DNA from: Pollutimonas bauzanensis
GTDB lineage: Bacteria; Pseudomonadota; Gammaproteobacteria; Burkholderiales; Burkholderiaceae_B
Reading direction: 5' to 3'
DNA: 64,000 bases
NCBI RefSeq assembly: GCF_900129885.1
Contig: NZ_FQXE01000002.1
Coordinates: 496,001-560,000, forward strand
Shown here piece by piece: positions 34,156 through 44,858 of the stretch (positions are counted from its first letter, which is position 1; each line of letters opens with the position of its first letter). The notes beneath the pieces are model-generated. The model was given only the letters and a program-made list of their open reading frames with translations, had not been told where the DNA came from and did not search any database. Position numbers and translations under genes: made by a program.

Positions 34156-37100
34156 TTAACCATGAGCGTGTCTGAGGCCGCCGCGCTTGCGCTTGGCCCA
34201 CAGGCGGAAACGATCCAGGTACAAATAGACCACCGGCGTCGTATACAGCGTAAGAATCTGGCTGAGGATCAGGCCGCCGACTATGGTCAGCCCCAGAGGC
34301 CGGCGCATTTCAACGCCGGCGCCCGAGGCCAGCACCAGCGGCAGCGCGCCGAACAAGGCCGAAACCGTGGTCATCATGATGGGGCGGAAGCGCACCAGGC
34401 AGGCCTGGTAGATCGCCTCGCGCGAAGAAAGCCCGTCGCGGCGCTCGGCCTGCAAGGCGAAATCCACCATCATGATGGCGTTCTTCTTGACGATGCCTAT
34501 CAGCAGGAACACGCCGATCAGGGCGATCAGCGTGAATTCCTCGCCCAGCATGATCAGCGCCAGCAAGGCGCCGATGCCCGCCGACGGCAGCGTCGAGAGG
34601 ATGGTGATGGGATGCACATAGCTTTCATACAGTATCCCCAGCACGATATACATGGTCAGCAAGGCCGCCAATATCAGCCAGGGCTGCTGGCTCATGGCCT
34701 CCTGCATGGCCTGCGCCGTGCCCTGGAAGCCGGCCTGGATCTGCTGGGTGGGCAGGCCCGCGCGGGCCACCGCCAGGTCGATCGCCCGGGTCGCCTGCTC
34801 CAGGGACACTCCCGGCGCCAGGCTGAAGGAAATCGATTCGGCCGCGAACAAGCCCTCGTGGTTCACGCTGAGGGGCGCGCTGCCCACCTCGAAGCGGGCG
34901 AAGGCCGACAGGGGAACGCGGCTGCCGTCCGCGGTCACCACCTCGACCCGTTTCAGGGATTCGGCATCCTGGGCGTATTGCTCCTGCACGCCCATCACCA
35001 CATGGTATTGATTCAAGGGCCCGTATATCACCGACACTTGCCGCTGGCTGAAGGAATTATTCAGCACCGAGGCGACCAGGGACATGTCCACCCCCAGCCG
35101 GGTCGCCGCGTCGCGATCGATCACCAGCTCCACGCGCCTGCCCTTGTCTTCCACATCGGTGTCGACATCGACCAGCTCGGGCAGCGCCGCCAGCGCCCTC
35201 TGCACTTGCGGCAGCCAGATTTTCAGCAGCGCCAGGTCGCTGCCCATCATGGTGTAGTCGTAAGTGCCCGCGCTGCTCTGGCGCCCCACGAAAATATCCT
35301 GCTGCGGAACCAGGGTCAGGCGCGCGCCCGGCACGCCCAGGAACTTGCTGCGCAAACGGTTGACCACCTCGTTGGCGCTGACTTTGCGCTCGGCCAGGGG
35401 CTTGAGCTGGATCTGCATGAAACTGGAATTGCTGCCGCCGCGCCCCCCGGCATAGCCGCTCACGCTTTGAATGGCGGGGTCCTGCAGCAGGGTTTGCCTG
35501 AAGCGGTCGAGCTTGGGCAGCATGGCGTGAAAGGAAGTGCCCTGGTCGACCCGGAAAAAGCCGAGCAGCTGGCCGGTGTCCTGCTGCGGGAAGAAGCCCT
35601 TGGGCACGACCGCGTACAAGTAGAAATTGAGCCCTATCGTGGCGGCCAGCAGCAGCATCATGGTCCGGCCATGCGCCAGCGACCAGGCCAGCGAACGCTT
35701 GTAGCCGCTCCAGAACGTTTCGCCCATGGCCTGGAAAGCCCGCGTCAGCGCGCCGGAGCGGCGCGGCTTGTACACTTCCCTGGCGCGCAATATATACGCG
35801 CACATCATCGGCGTCAGCGTGACCGACAGCACCAGGGACACCAGGATGGACACCGACAGCGTGACCGCGAATTCCCTGAACAGGCGCCCCGGCAAGCCGC
35901 TCATCAGCAGCATGGGAATGAATACGGCGACCAGGGACAGGCTCATGGCCAGCACGGTGAAGCCCACTTCCCTGACGCCGCGGATCGCGGCCCGCAGCGG
36001 CGGCGCGCCTTTCTCGATATGGCGCATGATGTTCTCGAGCACCACGATGGCGTCATCCACCACGAAGCCGGTGGCGACGATCAGCGCCATCAGCGAAATC
36101 GTGTTCAGGGTGTAGCCGAACCACAGCATCAGGCTGAAGGTGGTGATCAGCGACGCCGGCACCGCGATCGCCGGAATCAGCGCCGCGCGCACATTGCGCA
36201 GGAACAGCAGCACGACCAGCACCACCAGGACGACGGCGATCATCAGGGTCAGCTCGGCCTCGTGCAGGGAAGCGCGGATGCTGGGCGTGCGGTCCTGAGC
36301 CACGGTCAGCACCACATCGGCGGGCAGCATGGCCGCGAAGGCCGGCAACTGGTCGCGTATGGCGTCGACCGTCTCGATGATGTTGGCGTCGGCCTGGCGC
36401 CGGATGACCAGCAATACGGCCCGCTGGTCGTTGAAAAAGCCCGTGTTGAAAAGGTCCTCGACCGAATCCTCGACGATGGCGACGTCCTGCACGCGTATCG
36501 GCGAGCCATCCCGCCAGGCCACGATCAGCGGGCGGTATTGCGCCGCCTTGTTCATTTGCCGGCCCGAGCTGACCTGCCAATGGTAAAGATCGTTTTCCAC
36601 CACGCCGTTGGGGCGCATGGTGTTGGCGCTGGACAAGGCCGAGCGCACCTCGTCGAGCGACACCCCGGCGCTGTTCAAGGCCTGCGGATTCAGGCTCACG
36701 CGTATGGCCGGCAGAGAACTGCCGCCTACCTGGACCTCGCCCACTCCCGGCACTTGCGACACCTTCTGCCCCAGCACCGTCGAGGCCAGGTCGTACAGGC
36801 GGCCCTGGGTCGAGGTCCTGGAAGTCAGGGCCAGCACCATGACGGGCGACGACGCCGGGTTGACCTTGTGATAGGTGGGATTGCTGCGCAGGCTCGACGG
36901 CAGCATGCTGCGCGCCGCGTTGATGGCGGCCTGCACGTCGCGCGCGGCGCCATTGATATCCTTGTCCATGTCGAACATCAGCGAAATGCGCGTGGACCCC
37001 TCCGAGCTGCGCGAACTCATTTCGCTTACGCCGGCAATCGCGCCCAGCGACTGCTCGAGCGGCGTGGCCACGCTGGAAGCCATGGTCTCGGGGCTGGCCC

Positions 37101-37257
37101 CCGCCATGCTGGCCGACACCGAGATCATGGGAAAGTCCATCTGCGGCAGGGGCGCGACCGGCAGGAAGAAAAACGCCAGCCCCCCTGTCAGCACCAGGGC
37201 CACGCACAGCAGGGTGGTCGCCACCGGGCGCATGATGAACAGGGAAAACAGCCTCAT
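34156..37257 (-). CDS. mdtC: RND efflux pump inner-membrane subunit, MdtC/MuxC-like
   Basis: 1033 residues, standard for a 12-TM HAE1-family RND transporter. N-terminal [17 protein letters not shown] helix, large periplasmic loops, TM4 with the proton-relay Asp pair in [15 protein letters not shown], and a C-terminal [15 protein letters not shown] region. Its ATG overlaps the TGA of the preceding RND gene (ATGA). Two different RND subunits in tandem are the hallmark of MdtBC/MuxBC heterotrimers. Exports amphipathic compounds (novobiocin, bile salts in E. coli); actual substrates here are unknown. Confidence 0.92.
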   Translation of the reverse strand: MRLFSLFIMRPVATTLLCVALVLTGGLAFFFLPVAPLPQMDFPMISVSASMAGASPETMASSVATPLEQSLGAIAGVSEMSSRSSEGSTRISLMFDMDKDINGAARDVQAAINAARSMLPSSLRSNPTYHKVNPASSPVMVLALTSRTSTQGRLYDLASTVLGQKVSQVPGVGEVQVGGSSLPAIRVSLNPQALNSAGVSLDEVRSALSSANTMRPNGVVENDLYHWQVSSGRQMNKAAQYRPLIVAWRDGSPIRVQDVAIVEDSVEDLFNTGFFNDQRAVLLVIRRQADANIIETVDAIRDQLPAFAAMLPADVVLTVAQDRTPSIRASLHEAELTLMIAVVLVVLVVLLFLRNVRAALIPAIAVPASLITTFSLMLWFGYTLNTISLMALIVATGFVVDDAIVVLENIMRHIEKGAPPLRAAIRGVREVGFTVLAMSLSLVAVFIPMLLMSGLPGRLFREFAVTLSVSILVSLVLSVTLTPMMCAYILRAREVYKPRRSGALTRAFQAMGETFWSGYKRSLAWSLAHGRTMMLLLAATIGLNFYLYAVVPKGFFPQQDTGQLLGFFRVDQGTSFHAMLPKLDRFRQTLLQDPAIQSVSGYAGGRGGSNSSFMQIQLKPLAERKVSANEVVNRLRSKFLGVPGARLTLVPQQDIFVGRQSSAGTYDYTMMGSDLALLKIWLPQVQRALAALPELVDVDTDVEDKGRRVELVIDRDAATRLGVDMSLVASVLNNSFSQRQVSVIYGPLNQYHVVMGVQEQYAQDAESLKRVEVVTADGSRVPLSAFARFEVGSAPLSVNHEGLFAAESISFSLAPGVSLEQATRAIDLAVARAGLPTQQIQAGFQGTAQAMQEAMSQQPWLILAALLTMYIVLGILYESYVHPITILSTLPSAGIGALLALIMLGEEFTLIALIGVFLLIGIVKKNAIMMVDFALQAERRDGLSSREAIYQACLVRFRPIMMTTVSALFGALPLVLASGAGVEMRRPLGLTIVGGLILSQILTLYTTPVVYLYLDRFRLWAKRKRGGLRHAHG

Positions 37258-40200
37258 GGAGCCAGCTCCGGGCGTCTTGCGCCCGCCTTGCGCCAGGCCT
37301 TGGAGCGCCTTGCGATGCGGTCGAACATCAGGTAGATGACCGGGGTGGTGAACAAGGTCAGGATCTGGCTGCACAACAGCCCGCCCACCATGACCAGGCC
37401 CAGCGGCTGCCGCAGTTCGGACCCCGAACCGCTGGCCAGCATCAGCGGTATGGCGCTGAACAGCGCCGCCAGCGTCGTCATCAGGATGGGCCGAAAGCGC
37501 AGCAAGGCCGCTTCATGTATGGCGGCGCGCGGGCTCAGGCCGCGCTCGCGCTCGGCATCCAGCGCGAAATCTATCATCATGATGGCGTTCTTCTTGACGA
37601 TGCCGATGAGCAGGATGATGCCTATGACGCCTATCATGTCCAGCTCGGCGCCCGTGATCAACAGGGCCAGCAGCGCGCCTATGGCCGCCGACGGCAGCGT
37701 CGAGAGTATCGTGACCGGATGGATGTAGCTTTCGTACAGTATCCCCAACACGATATACATAGTAGCTACGGCGGCGAGCAGCAGCCACAAGGTCGAGGAC
37801 AGCGAGGCCTGGAATGCCTTGGCGGCTCCCTGGAATTTCAGTTCGAGCGACACCGGCATGGCCAGCTCTTCCTGCGCGCGGCGGATGGCGTCGACCGCGT
37901 CGGACAAAGCCACGCCCGGGGCCAGGTTGAATGAAATCGTGGTCGCGGGGAACTGCCCCAGCCGCTCTATGGACAAGAGCGAACTGCTTTGGCTGATTTG
38001 CGCCAGGCTGCTGATGGGCACCGGCGTACCCGACGCGGTCGGGACATAGATATGCGCCAGGGATTGCGGATCCTGGCGGAATTGCGAGGCCACTTCGAGC
38101 ACCACCCGGTACTGGGTGGACTGCGTGAAGATCGTGGAGATCAGGCGCTGCCCGAAAGCATCGTACAAGGCGTCGTCGATGGTGGCGTTGCTCACGCCCA
38201 GGCGCGCCGCCGCATCGCGATCTATCGTCAGCACCGTCTGCAGGCCGGCCCCCTGCAAGTCGTCGACCACGTCGGCCAGCTGCGGCAAGGCCTGCAAGGC
38301 GTCGACCAGCCTGGGCGTCCATTCCAGCAGCGCCGCGTGATCCGGCTCGGACAATGTCATCTGGTATTGCGTGCGGCTGACGCGGTCGTCCACTGTCAGG
38401 TCCTGCACCGGCTGCATGAAAACCTCGATGTCCGAGAGCGATTCCAGCGCGCGCCCGAGGCGCTGGATGATCGCCTGGGCGTTGTCGCTGCGCTCGGAAA
38501 CCGGCTTCAGGGCAATCTGCATGCGGCCGGTGTTCAATGTGGCGTTGGTGCCGTCTATTCCTATGAAGGACGACACCGCCTCCACGGCGGGATCCTGCAG
38601 TATCCGCTCGACCGCCTGCTGCTGGCGCTGCGCCATGGAGGCGAAGGAAACCGTTTGCGGACCCTGGCTGATGGCCTGGATCAGGCCGGTGTCCTGCTGC
38701 GGAAAGAAGCCCTTGGGAACCAGCACATACAAGAGGCCGGTGAAGACCAGCGTGCCCAGCGCCACCCAGAGCGTCAGGCGCTGATGCGACAGCACCCAGA
38801 CCAGGCCGCGGTCGTAGCGGTGGGTGAGCTTGTCCATGCTGGCTCCCGACCAGCGCTGGAAGCGCCCCTCCTTCATTTCCGATTCGGGCTTGAGCAGGCG
38901 CGCGCACATCATCGGCGTCAGCGTCAGCGAAATCGCCAGCGACAGCAATATGGCCACCGCCAGGGTAATGGCGAATTCGCGGAACAGGCGGCCGATGACA
39001 TCGCTCATGAACAGCAGCGGAATCAGCACCGCGATCAGCGACAAGGTCAGCGACACCAGCGTGAAGCCGATCTGCGAGGCGCCCTTGAGGGCCGCCTGCA
39101 TGGCGCTTTCGCCTTTCTCGATATGGCGCGCGATGTTTTCTATCATGACGATCGCGTCATCGACCACGAAGCCGGTCGCCACCGTCAGCGCCATCAGCGT
39201 CAGGTTGTTGATGCTGAAACCCGCCAGGTACATGATGCCGAAGGTCCCGACCAGCGACAGCGGCACCACCACGCTCGGGATGAAGGTCGCCGTCCAGCTG
39301 CGCAGGAACACGAAGGTCACCAGCACCACCAGCGCAATCGCCAGCAGCATTTCGATCTGCACGTGGTCTATCGAATCGCGTATGGTCTGCGTGCGGTCGG
39401 TGGCCACGGCGACGTCCACGCCGGCCGGCAAGGCCGTCCGGAGCGATGGCAGCAGCGCCTTGACCCTGTCCACCACCTCGATCACATTGGCCCCCGGCTG
39501 GCGCTGGATATTCAGCAGTATCGCCGGTGTATCGCCTATCCATGCCGCCTGGCGCGTGTTCTCGGCATCCTGCTGCGCCTGCGCGATGTCGCGCAGGCGC
39601 AGGGGCGCGCCATTCTCGTAGGCCACGATCAGCTGCTCGTAGTCCTGTATGGACCGCAGCTGGTCGTTGGCGTTGATGGTGGTGGAGCGCTCCGGGCCGT
39701 CCAGGTTGCCCTTGGGCTGGTTGACGTTGGCGCCCACGATCGCGCCGCGCAAGCTGGCCAGGGTCAGGTTGTGCGCGGCCAGGGCTTGCGGATTGGCCTG
39801 GATGCGCACCGCCGGGCGCTGCCCGCCGGCAATGCTCACCAGCCCTACGCCGGAGATCTGCGACAGCTTTTGCGCCACGCGGATGTCGATCAGGTCGCGC
39901 ACTTCATACAAAGGCAGAGTGGGCGAGGTAATCGCCAGGCTGATCACCGGCGTATCGGCCGGATTGACCTTGTTGTAGATGGGCGGCGCGGGCAGATCAT
40001 TGGGCAGCAGGTTGGAGGCCGCGTTGATGGCGGCCTGCACCTCCTGCTCGCCCACGTCCAGGGCCAGGTCCAGGTCGAATTGCAGGGTGATCACCGACGA
40101 GCCGCCCGAGCTCGACGAGGTCATTTGCGTCAGGCCGGGCATCTGCCCGAACTGGCGCTCCAGTGGCGAGGTGACCAGCGCGGTCATGACATCGGGGCTG

Positions 40201-40361
40201 GCGCCGGGGTACAGCGTGGTTACCTGTATGGTCGGGTAATCCACCTGCGGCAAGGCGGATACCGGCAGCAGGCGATACGCCAGGATGCCCGCGATGAACA
40301 GCGCCACCATCGTCAGCGTGGTGGCGACGGGCCGGAGAATGAAAAGACGCGAGAGGTTCAC
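37254..40361 (-). CDS. mdtB: RND efflux pump inner-membrane subunit, MdtB/MuxB-like
   Basis: 1035 residues starting with GTG ([16 protein letters not shown]) behind AAGGGCGGG. Full HAE1 RND architecture with the Asp pair in [15 protein letters not shown] (TM4), [11 protein letters not shown] in the porter domain, and the C-terminal [15 protein letters not shown] helix. Nine bases after the adaptor gene. Paralogous to the following gene, with which it should form a mixed trimer. Confidence 0.92.
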   Translation of the reverse strand: MNLSRLFILRPVATTLTMVALFIAGILAYRLLPVSALPQVDYPTIQVTTLYPGASPDVMTALVTSPLERQFGQMPGLTQMTSSSSGGSSVITLQFDLDLALDVGEQEVQAAINAASNLLPNDLPAPPIYNKVNPADTPVISLAITSPTLPLYEVRDLIDIRVAQKLSQISGVGLVSIAGGQRPAVRIQANPQALAAHNLTLASLRGAIVGANVNQPKGNLDGPERSTTINANDQLRSIQDYEQLIVAYENGAPLRLRDIAQAQQDAENTRQAAWIGDTPAILLNIQRQPGANVIEVVDRVKALLPSLRTALPAGVDVAVATDRTQTIRDSIDHVQIEMLLAIALVVLVTFVFLRSWTATFIPSVVVPLSLVGTFGIMYLAGFSINNLTLMALTVATGFVVDDAIVMIENIARHIEKGESAMQAALKGASQIGFTLVSLTLSLIAVLIPLLFMSDVIGRLFREFAITLAVAILLSLAISLTLTPMMCARLLKPESEMKEGRFQRWSGASMDKLTHRYDRGLVWVLSHQRLTLWVALGTLVFTGLLYVLVPKGFFPQQDTGLIQAISQGPQTVSFASMAQRQQQAVERILQDPAVEAVSSFIGIDGTNATLNTGRMQIALKPVSERSDNAQAIIQRLGRALESLSDIEVFMQPVQDLTVDDRVSRTQYQMTLSEPDHAALLEWTPRLVDALQALPQLADVVDDLQGAGLQTVLTIDRDAAARLGVSNATIDDALYDAFGQRLISTIFTQSTQYRVVLEVASQFRQDPQSLAHIYVPTASGTPVPISSLAQISQSSSLLSIERLGQFPATTISFNLAPGVALSDAVDAIRRAQEELAMPVSLELKFQGAAKAFQASLSSTLWLLLAAVATMYIVLGILYESYIHPVTILSTLPSAAIGALLALLITGAELDMIGVIGIILLIGIVKKNAIMMIDFALDAERERGLSPRAAIHEAALLRFRPILMTTLAALFSAIPLMLASGSGSELRQPLGLVMVGGLLCSQILTLFTTPVIYLMFDRIARRSKAWRKAGARRPELAP

Positions 40362-40370
40362 GGCCCGCCC

Positions 40371-41654
40371 TTAACGTGCGCCCGGCGCGTTGGACGACGG
40401 CACCCCGGTATTAGGCAGCGGGCCGGCCGGCGCGGCGGGATCCTGGGCCGCGGCCGGTTCGCCCGGCGCGCCGGCCATGACCTGCACCTGCGCGCCTTCG
40501 CGCAGGCGGTCCACCCCTTCGACGACCACCCGCTGGCCCGCGGCCAGCCCGGACGTCACCGCGACGCGCTTCTCGTCCACCCTGCCGACGACGATGGGCT
40601 GCACGTGCACTTTGCTGTCGTCGCCGACCAGATAGACAAACGCGCCTATCGAGCCCTGCTGCACCCCCATGGTCGGCAGCACCAGCGCCTGCGAGGTGCC
40701 GACCCGCAAGCGCACATTGACGAACTGATTGGGAAAGAGGGATTCGTCTTCGTTGCCGAAGCGCGCCTTGAACTTGACCGTGCCCGTGGCGATGTCGATC
40801 TGGTTGTCCAGCGACATCAATTCGCCGGTGGCGATCTTGCGCACATCGTCGCGGTCGTACAGATCGACCGCCAGGGTCCTGCCCGCGCGGATCTGCTCCA
40901 GCACATCGGGCAGCTGCGCCTGGGGCAGCGTGAACATCACGGAAATAGGCTGGGTCTGGGTGATGACCACCAGCCCGTCGGTGTTCGAGGCATTGACCAT
41001 ATTGCCTTGGTCGACCTTGCGCAGGCCCAGCCGCCCGGAGATAGGCGCGGTGATCCTGGTGAAGCTCAGTTGCAGCTTGGCGCTGTCGACCGCCGCCTGG
41101 TCGCTTTTGCGCGAGCCCAGGTACTGTTGAACCAGCGCCGCCTGCGCGTCGACCTGCTGCTTGGCGATGGAGTTCTGCTTGAAGAGCAATTGGTAGCGCT
41201 GCAAATCGCGTTGCGCATTCTGCAGCTGCGCTTCATTCTGCCTCTGCTGGCCCAGCGCCTGGTCCAGCTGGACTTGATAATTGCGCGGATCGATCAGCGC
41301 CAGCAGATCGCCCTCCTGCACCTTCTGGCCGTCGGAAAACGCGATCTTCTGCAGCTCGCCATCCACGCGGCTGCGCACGGTTACGGTGTTGAACGCCGTG
41401 ACCGTGCCTATGGCCTTGAGCGTATAGTCTATCGGCCCGGTCTCGACCGCGGCCACCTTGACCGGCACGGCCATGCCCGCCATCCCGGCCATTCCCGCCA
41501 TGCCGCGGCCGGCAACCGGCTTGCCCTTGCTCCCCTGCGATCCGGAATTCCTGGCGTAAAGCCAATAGCCGCCGGCCACGGCCAGCACCAGGACAAAGGC
41601 CCACAGCCAGCGGCCGCGATTGGGGCGGTAAGGTTCGGAGCTTGATTCCGACAT
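40371..41654 (-). CDS. mdtA: RND efflux periplasmic adaptor, MdtA/MuxA-like
   Basis: 427 residues: N-terminal membrane anchor (WLWAFVLVLAVAGGYWLY), lipoyl/barrel-sandwich domain (VRSRVDGELQKIAFSDGQKVQEGDLLALIDPRNYQ region), helical hairpin, beta-barrel, and a Pro/Ala-rich tail. Just after the anchor is a MAG triplet repeat (MAGMAGMAGMA, about residues 52-62), encoded by 9-base DNA repeats, giving four evenly spaced methionines. GGAG precedes the ATG. First gene of the four-gene pump operon; it links the RND subunits to the outer-membrane lipoprotein. No dedicated regulator is adjacent. Confidence 0.92.
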   Translation of the reverse strand: MSESSSEPYRPNRGRWLWAFVLVLAVAGGYWLYARNSGSQGSKGKPVAGRGMAGMAGMAGMAVPVKVAAVETGPIDYTLKAIGTVTAFNTVTVRSRVDGELQKIAFSDGQKVQEGDLLALIDPRNYQVQLDQALGQQRQNEAQLQNAQRDLQRYQLLFKQNSIAKQQVDAQAALVQQYLGSRKSDQAAVDSAKLQLSFTRITAPISGRLGLRKVDQGNMVNASNTDGLVVITQTQPISVMFTLPQAQLPDVLEQIRAGRTLAVDLYDRDDVRKIATGELMSLDNQIDIATGTVKFKARFGNEDESLFPNQFVNVRLRVGTSQALVLPTMGVQQGSIGAFVYLVGDDSKVHVQPIVVGRVDEKRVAVTSGLAAGQRVVVEGVDRLREGAQVQVMAGAPGEPAAAQDPAAPAGPLPNTGVPSSNAPGAR

Positions 41655-41778
41655 GCACAGTTCTCCGGTTCAAACGAAACAGCCGCCATTTTCACCTATC
41701 GGAGCCGGGACGGACATCGAAATTCCGCATTTGAAATGCAACGCAACAACAATTTAATGAAAAGCGGCGCCAATCAAG

Positions 41779-42531
41779 CTACACATTGCAGCGCGCCAGC
41801 TTGAACGGCACATCGGTGGTCACCGGCTGGGGCTTCAATTCGCTGTCCTGCACGGCGAACCGCACCCAGATCACATATTTGTTCGCGCTCATCTCGGGGA
41901 ATACGTTGAGGGCCGCATCGACCCATACCCGCAAGAGCTGGAACATCTTGCCGCCCAGCATTTCCTGGTATGCGCCCTGGCGGGCCACCACGTCCACCAC
42001 ATCCCCCGAATCGCGCAGCAGGCGCAAGATAAGCGCAAGCCCCTTGTACAGGGGCATGAAAGGCATGATCCATTGGCGCAGGTTATCGGACCGGGTTTCG
42101 GGCGGCTTGATCTGCCACGAGAAATACGAGGGCATATCGACCTGCGAAGACCCCCCCGGCACCGACACCCGGCCGCGCAGGCTCGCCAGCCATTCGTTAT
42201 CGCGCAGTTCCTGGCCGATACGGCCTTGCGCGCTGAGTTCGGCGGCGGCCGCCTGGATTTCGGCCAGCAAGGTATCCAGCATGCCGGGATCCACACCGGG
42301 ATGCTGGCGCAGCGCGCCCAGCGCGGTGCGCTGGCGTTCGAGATCCTGCAGGACCGCGCCGCGCAGATCGGTGCGATCGCAGATATCCAGCAGATCGAAT
42401 AAAGTAGCCACCGCTATATGGTGATAATGCGGGTCCGTGCCCTTGGCGAAGAAAAATAGCCTGTCGAACAGGTGCTCGACTCTCAGCAGAGACCGAACGC
42501 GTTCATTGCAAGGATATTCATAAAGAATCAC
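41779..42531 (-). CDS. zapD: Cell division protein ZapD
   Basis: 250 residues starting at GTG (MILYEYPCNERVRSLLRVEH), the conserved ZapD beginning. It has an all-helical N-terminal domain and a C-terminal beta domain with YFSWQIKPPETRSDNLRQW (in part) as in the family. ZapD crosslinks FtsZ protofilaments at the division ring. Downstream of coaE on the same strand, the usual betaproteobacterial order; the yacG gene that often follows is not present here. Confidence 0.93.
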   Translation of the reverse strand: MILYEYPCNERVRSLLRVEHLFDRLFFFAKGTDPHYHHIAVATLFDLLDICDRTDLRGAVLQDLERQRTALGALRQHPGVDPGMLDTLLAEIQAAAAELSAQGRIGQELRDNEWLASLRGRVSVPGGSSQVDMPSYFSWQIKPPETRSDNLRQWIMPFMPLYKGLALILRLLRDSGDVVDVVARQGAYQEMLGGKMFQLLRVWVDAALNVFPEMSANKYVIWVRFAVQDSELKPQPVTTDVPFKLARCNV

Positions 42532-42555
42532 GCGACCAGGAACCTTATTAATTGA

Positions 42556-42605
42556 CTAGGGATGACTGCTTGCTTAATGGCTAGGGACGACTGCCTGCGA
42601 ACCGG
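42556..42605. repeat. Imperfect 25-base tandem duplication at the 3' end of coaE
   Basis: CTAGGGAtGACTGCtTGC (42556-42573) and CTAGGGAcGACTGCcTGC (42581-42598) match at 16 of 18 bases with a 25-base period. The second copy contains the coaE stop codon; the first lies just beyond it, so the last coding bases have been duplicated outside the gene. Confidence 0.7.
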
Positions 42606-43216
42606 CCCGATGCTTGCTGCGCCTGCATGCACCAGGCGCGATGCAGATCATGGGCGCGGTGTTCAAGTTCTTCGACGCTGGTGTGCGCGTCGTTGAGCAC
42701 CACATCGTCGGCCGCGGCCAAGCGGGCCTCTCGTGACGCCTGTGCGGACATGATACGCCCAATAGCCTCGGACGTCAGCCCGCTGCGGGCCTTGACCCGC
42801 GCTATCTGGGTTGCCGGATCGCAATCGACCACGCAAATGCGGTCGACCTTGTCGCGCCAGCGGCCCGATTCGACCAGCAATGGCACGACGAAAAGAAGAT
42901 AACATCCCTGGGCGGAATCGGCCCTTCGTTTTGTAACCGCGCCTATCATGGGATGAATGATGGCTTCGAGCTGCTGCCGCGCCTCGGGGCTGGCGAACAC
43001 CAGCTCGCGCATCGCCTCGCGGTCCAGCGCGCCCGTGGGGGAAATCACATCGGGGCCGAAATGCTGGCGTATCGGCTCGATAGCCGCCCCGCCCGGGGCG
43101 GTAAGCTCGTGGGCGATGACGTCGGTGTCAATGACAGCCGCCCCCCAGGAGGCAAAGAAATCGGCGACGCGGCTCTTGCCCGAGCCTATGCCGCCCGTCA
43201 GGCCAATTTTGTACAT
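42581..43216 (-). CDS. coaE: Dephospho-CoA kinase
   Basis: 211 residues catalysing the last step of CoA synthesis. The P-loop is GLTGGIGSGKS (5-15), with DTDVIAHEL (about 31-39) for substrate binding and the helical CoA domain ending before residue 195. The C-terminal dozen residues (QQASGRFAGSRP) are not conserved-looking and coincide with the duplicated DNA. AAGG precedes the ATG. Located between pilD and zapD. Confidence 0.95.
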   Translation of the reverse strand: MYKIGLTGGIGSGKSRVADFFASWGAAVIDTDVIAHELTAPGGAAIEPIRQHFGPDVISPTGALDREAMRELVFASPEARQQLEAIIHPMIGAVTKRRADSAQGCYLLFVVPLLVESGRWRDKVDRICVVDCDPATQIARVKARSGLTSEAIGRIMSAQASREARLAAADDVVLNDAHTSVEELEHRAHDLHRAWCMQAQQASGRFAGSRP

Positions 43217-43232
43217 GCTCGTGAACCTTGGT

Positions 43233-44030
43233 CTAGCAAAAATGCCAATGTACCTCAGACCCGGCCATCAGCGCAGCCATTCCGCTGGCCGCCAGAAACG
43301 GACCGAAGGGATAGGCGCCGGCGGGCCTGAGCCTTCTTTGATGCGCCATCGCGAACAGCAGGCCGGCGAGGCAGGCCGCCAGCAGGACCATGGCCAGCGG
43401 CCGCCAGCCCAGCCATGCGCCCAGGGCGGCCAGCAATTTGACGTCGCCATGGCCCATGCCTTCGCGCCGGCTCAGGCAGCTGAAAAGCCGGGACAGCAGC
43501 CACAGGAAGCCGTAGCCCAGCATGGCGCCGGCGACCGCGTCGCGCAGCGCCGGCCCCTGGCCGGCCCAGGCCAGCCCCAGGCCCAGCCACAACAAAGGCA
43601 AAGTGAGGGCATCGGGCAGGAGCCGCTTGCGGGCATCGATCAGGGCCAGCGTCAACAGCAGGACGCCGGCCATCGCCAGGGCCAGGAAGCGCAGCGTGCC
43701 GCCATGCAGGCCATGCATAGCGGCAAAGCAGGCCGCCATCAGGACGGCGCAAGCGGCGTCGAGGCCGGCCGACTCGCGCGGCGCGGGCAAAGCCGGCCTT
43801 GGCGCGGCGACGCCCGAAGCCGTGGAAGCCGTGGAAGCCGGACGAGACAGGCCCAGGGCATGGAGCCAGGCCGCCCGCATGCACGCCGCATCCGGCTCGC
43901 CGCCCGCGTCCAGCGCGGCGCCGTAGCCACGGGCGGCCCGCGCGCAGCAGACGCCGGCCGCCGCCCCCGCCGCGAGAGGCGGCAACATGCCGACGGCGTG
44001 ATGAAAAACCGAAACGGGATCAAGCGCCAT
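43233..44030 (-). CDS. pilD: Prepilin peptidase (A24 family) with degenerate N-terminal domain
   Basis: 265 residues from the ATG at 44030. The two catalytic aspartates are intact: LIDARKRLLPDALTLPLLW and GMGHGDVKLLAALGAWLGW. The N-terminal part lacks the four-cysteine zinc site (paired CxxC) and the RYPxVE segment of full PilD enzymes; instead there is an Ala/Ser/Thr-rich stretch (about residues 60-85). It is therefore shorter than the usual about 290 residues and may have lost the N-methyltransferase function while keeping peptidase activity. pilB and pilC, the usual neighbours, are absent. A start at 44081 would not restore the missing domain. Confidence 0.82.
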   Translation of the reverse strand: MALDPVSVFHHAVGMLPPLAAGAAAGVCCARAARGYGAALDAGGEPDAACMRAAWLHALGLSRPASTASTASGVAAPRPALPAPRESAGLDAACAVLMAACFAAMHGLHGGTLRFLALAMAGVLLLTLALIDARKRLLPDALTLPLLWLGLGLAWAGQGPALRDAVAGAMLGYGFLWLLSRLFSCLSRREGMGHGDVKLLAALGAWLGWRPLAMVLLAACLAGLLFAMAHQRRLRPAGAYPFGPFLAASGMAALMAGSEVHWHFC

Positions 44031-44156
44031 GCGCGGCCCCCCCGGCCGCCCCGGCCGCTTCGCCCGCCAGCCCGGGCCCACGGCGCAACGGCGACTTACC
44101 GCGCCGACAATAAGTGCGTAGAATGCTCACTGCCTCCTCTGATGACGGAAAATGCC

Positions 44157-44816
44157 ATGCCTTCCCTAGCCCTGTTCACCCGCCCCTTGTTCAGCAAGCC
44201 TGTCGGCGCCGCCCTGTTGGCCCTGGCCATGGCCGGCTGCGCCCAGCAAAAGACCTCAGGTTATTACGACATCCCCCACGACAGCACCTTGTCCGACGCC
44301 CAGATCCAGGCGCAGGGCCGCGGCGTAGCGCGCGCGCCAGCGCAGATACAGCTGGGCTTCGGCGCCGACCAGGACGGCAAGAAAGCGCAAGCGGCCCAGG
44401 CCCAGGCGGCTGAAAGCGGCGCAGTCAAGGCGCGCCCCCTGAGCGAAGCGAAAACCTTCCTGGGAACCGTGCCCTGCCTGGTCAACAGCAACGCGTGCTC
44501 GGCCACGCGGGTGACGCTGACCCTGGCGCCCGGCGGCCAATGGCGTTCACGCACCGTCATGCTCGACAGCCCCGACGCCAGGAATAATATCGTCCAGCAA
44601 GGCTGCTGGAATGTCATCGGCAGCCAGCCACTGCGCATCCTGCTGCAGACGGGCAACGACGCCACCAAGGCCAACCTGAGCTTCGTCAACGACAACGTGC
44701 TGCGCATCAATATGATCAACGACATCAAGCCCACGCTCGACTACCACCTGACCCGCCAGCAGGACATCGACCCCATCGATGAACTCGCCGGCCAGCCCGC
44801 GCCCGAGTGCAAGTAA
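44157..44816 (+). CDS. NlpE-like outer-membrane lipoprotein
   Basis: 219 residues. Lipoprotein signal with lipobox LAMAGC (Cys28) after a hydrophobic core. The mature half has FLGTVPCLVNSNACSATRVTLTL in the region where NlpE proteins have the YxGxLPCADC copper/adhesion-sensing motif, then a beta-rich domain (NlpE/META-like). NlpE proteins relay surface or copper stress to envelope-stress systems; the cysteine spacing here is wider than the standard CADC, so function is uncertain. The ATG at 44157 is chosen for its position ahead of the signal peptide; 44142 is possible. Confidence 0.7.
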   Translation: MPSLALFTRPLFSKPVGAALLALAMAGCAQQKTSGYYDIPHDSTLSDAQIQAQGRGVARAPAQIQLGFGADQDGKKAQAAQAQAAESGAVKARPLSEAKTFLGTVPCLVNSNACSATRVTLTLAPGGQWRSRTVMLDSPDARNNIVQQGCWNVIGSQPLRILLQTGNDATKANLSFVNDNVLRINMINDIKPTLDYHLTRQQDIDPIDELAGQPAPECK

Positions 44817-44858
44817 GGCGGGGCCCATGCGGCCCGCATGATGGCGCGCGCCGGCCCA

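Noticed and set aside
34117-41645. Very long open frames on the plus strand (over 1000 codons each) opposite the RND genes
   Set aside because: Their translations are His/Gln/Arg-rich and low in hydrophobic residues, as expected for the antisense of GC-rich codons. The minus-strand frames encode clear RND and adaptor proteins.
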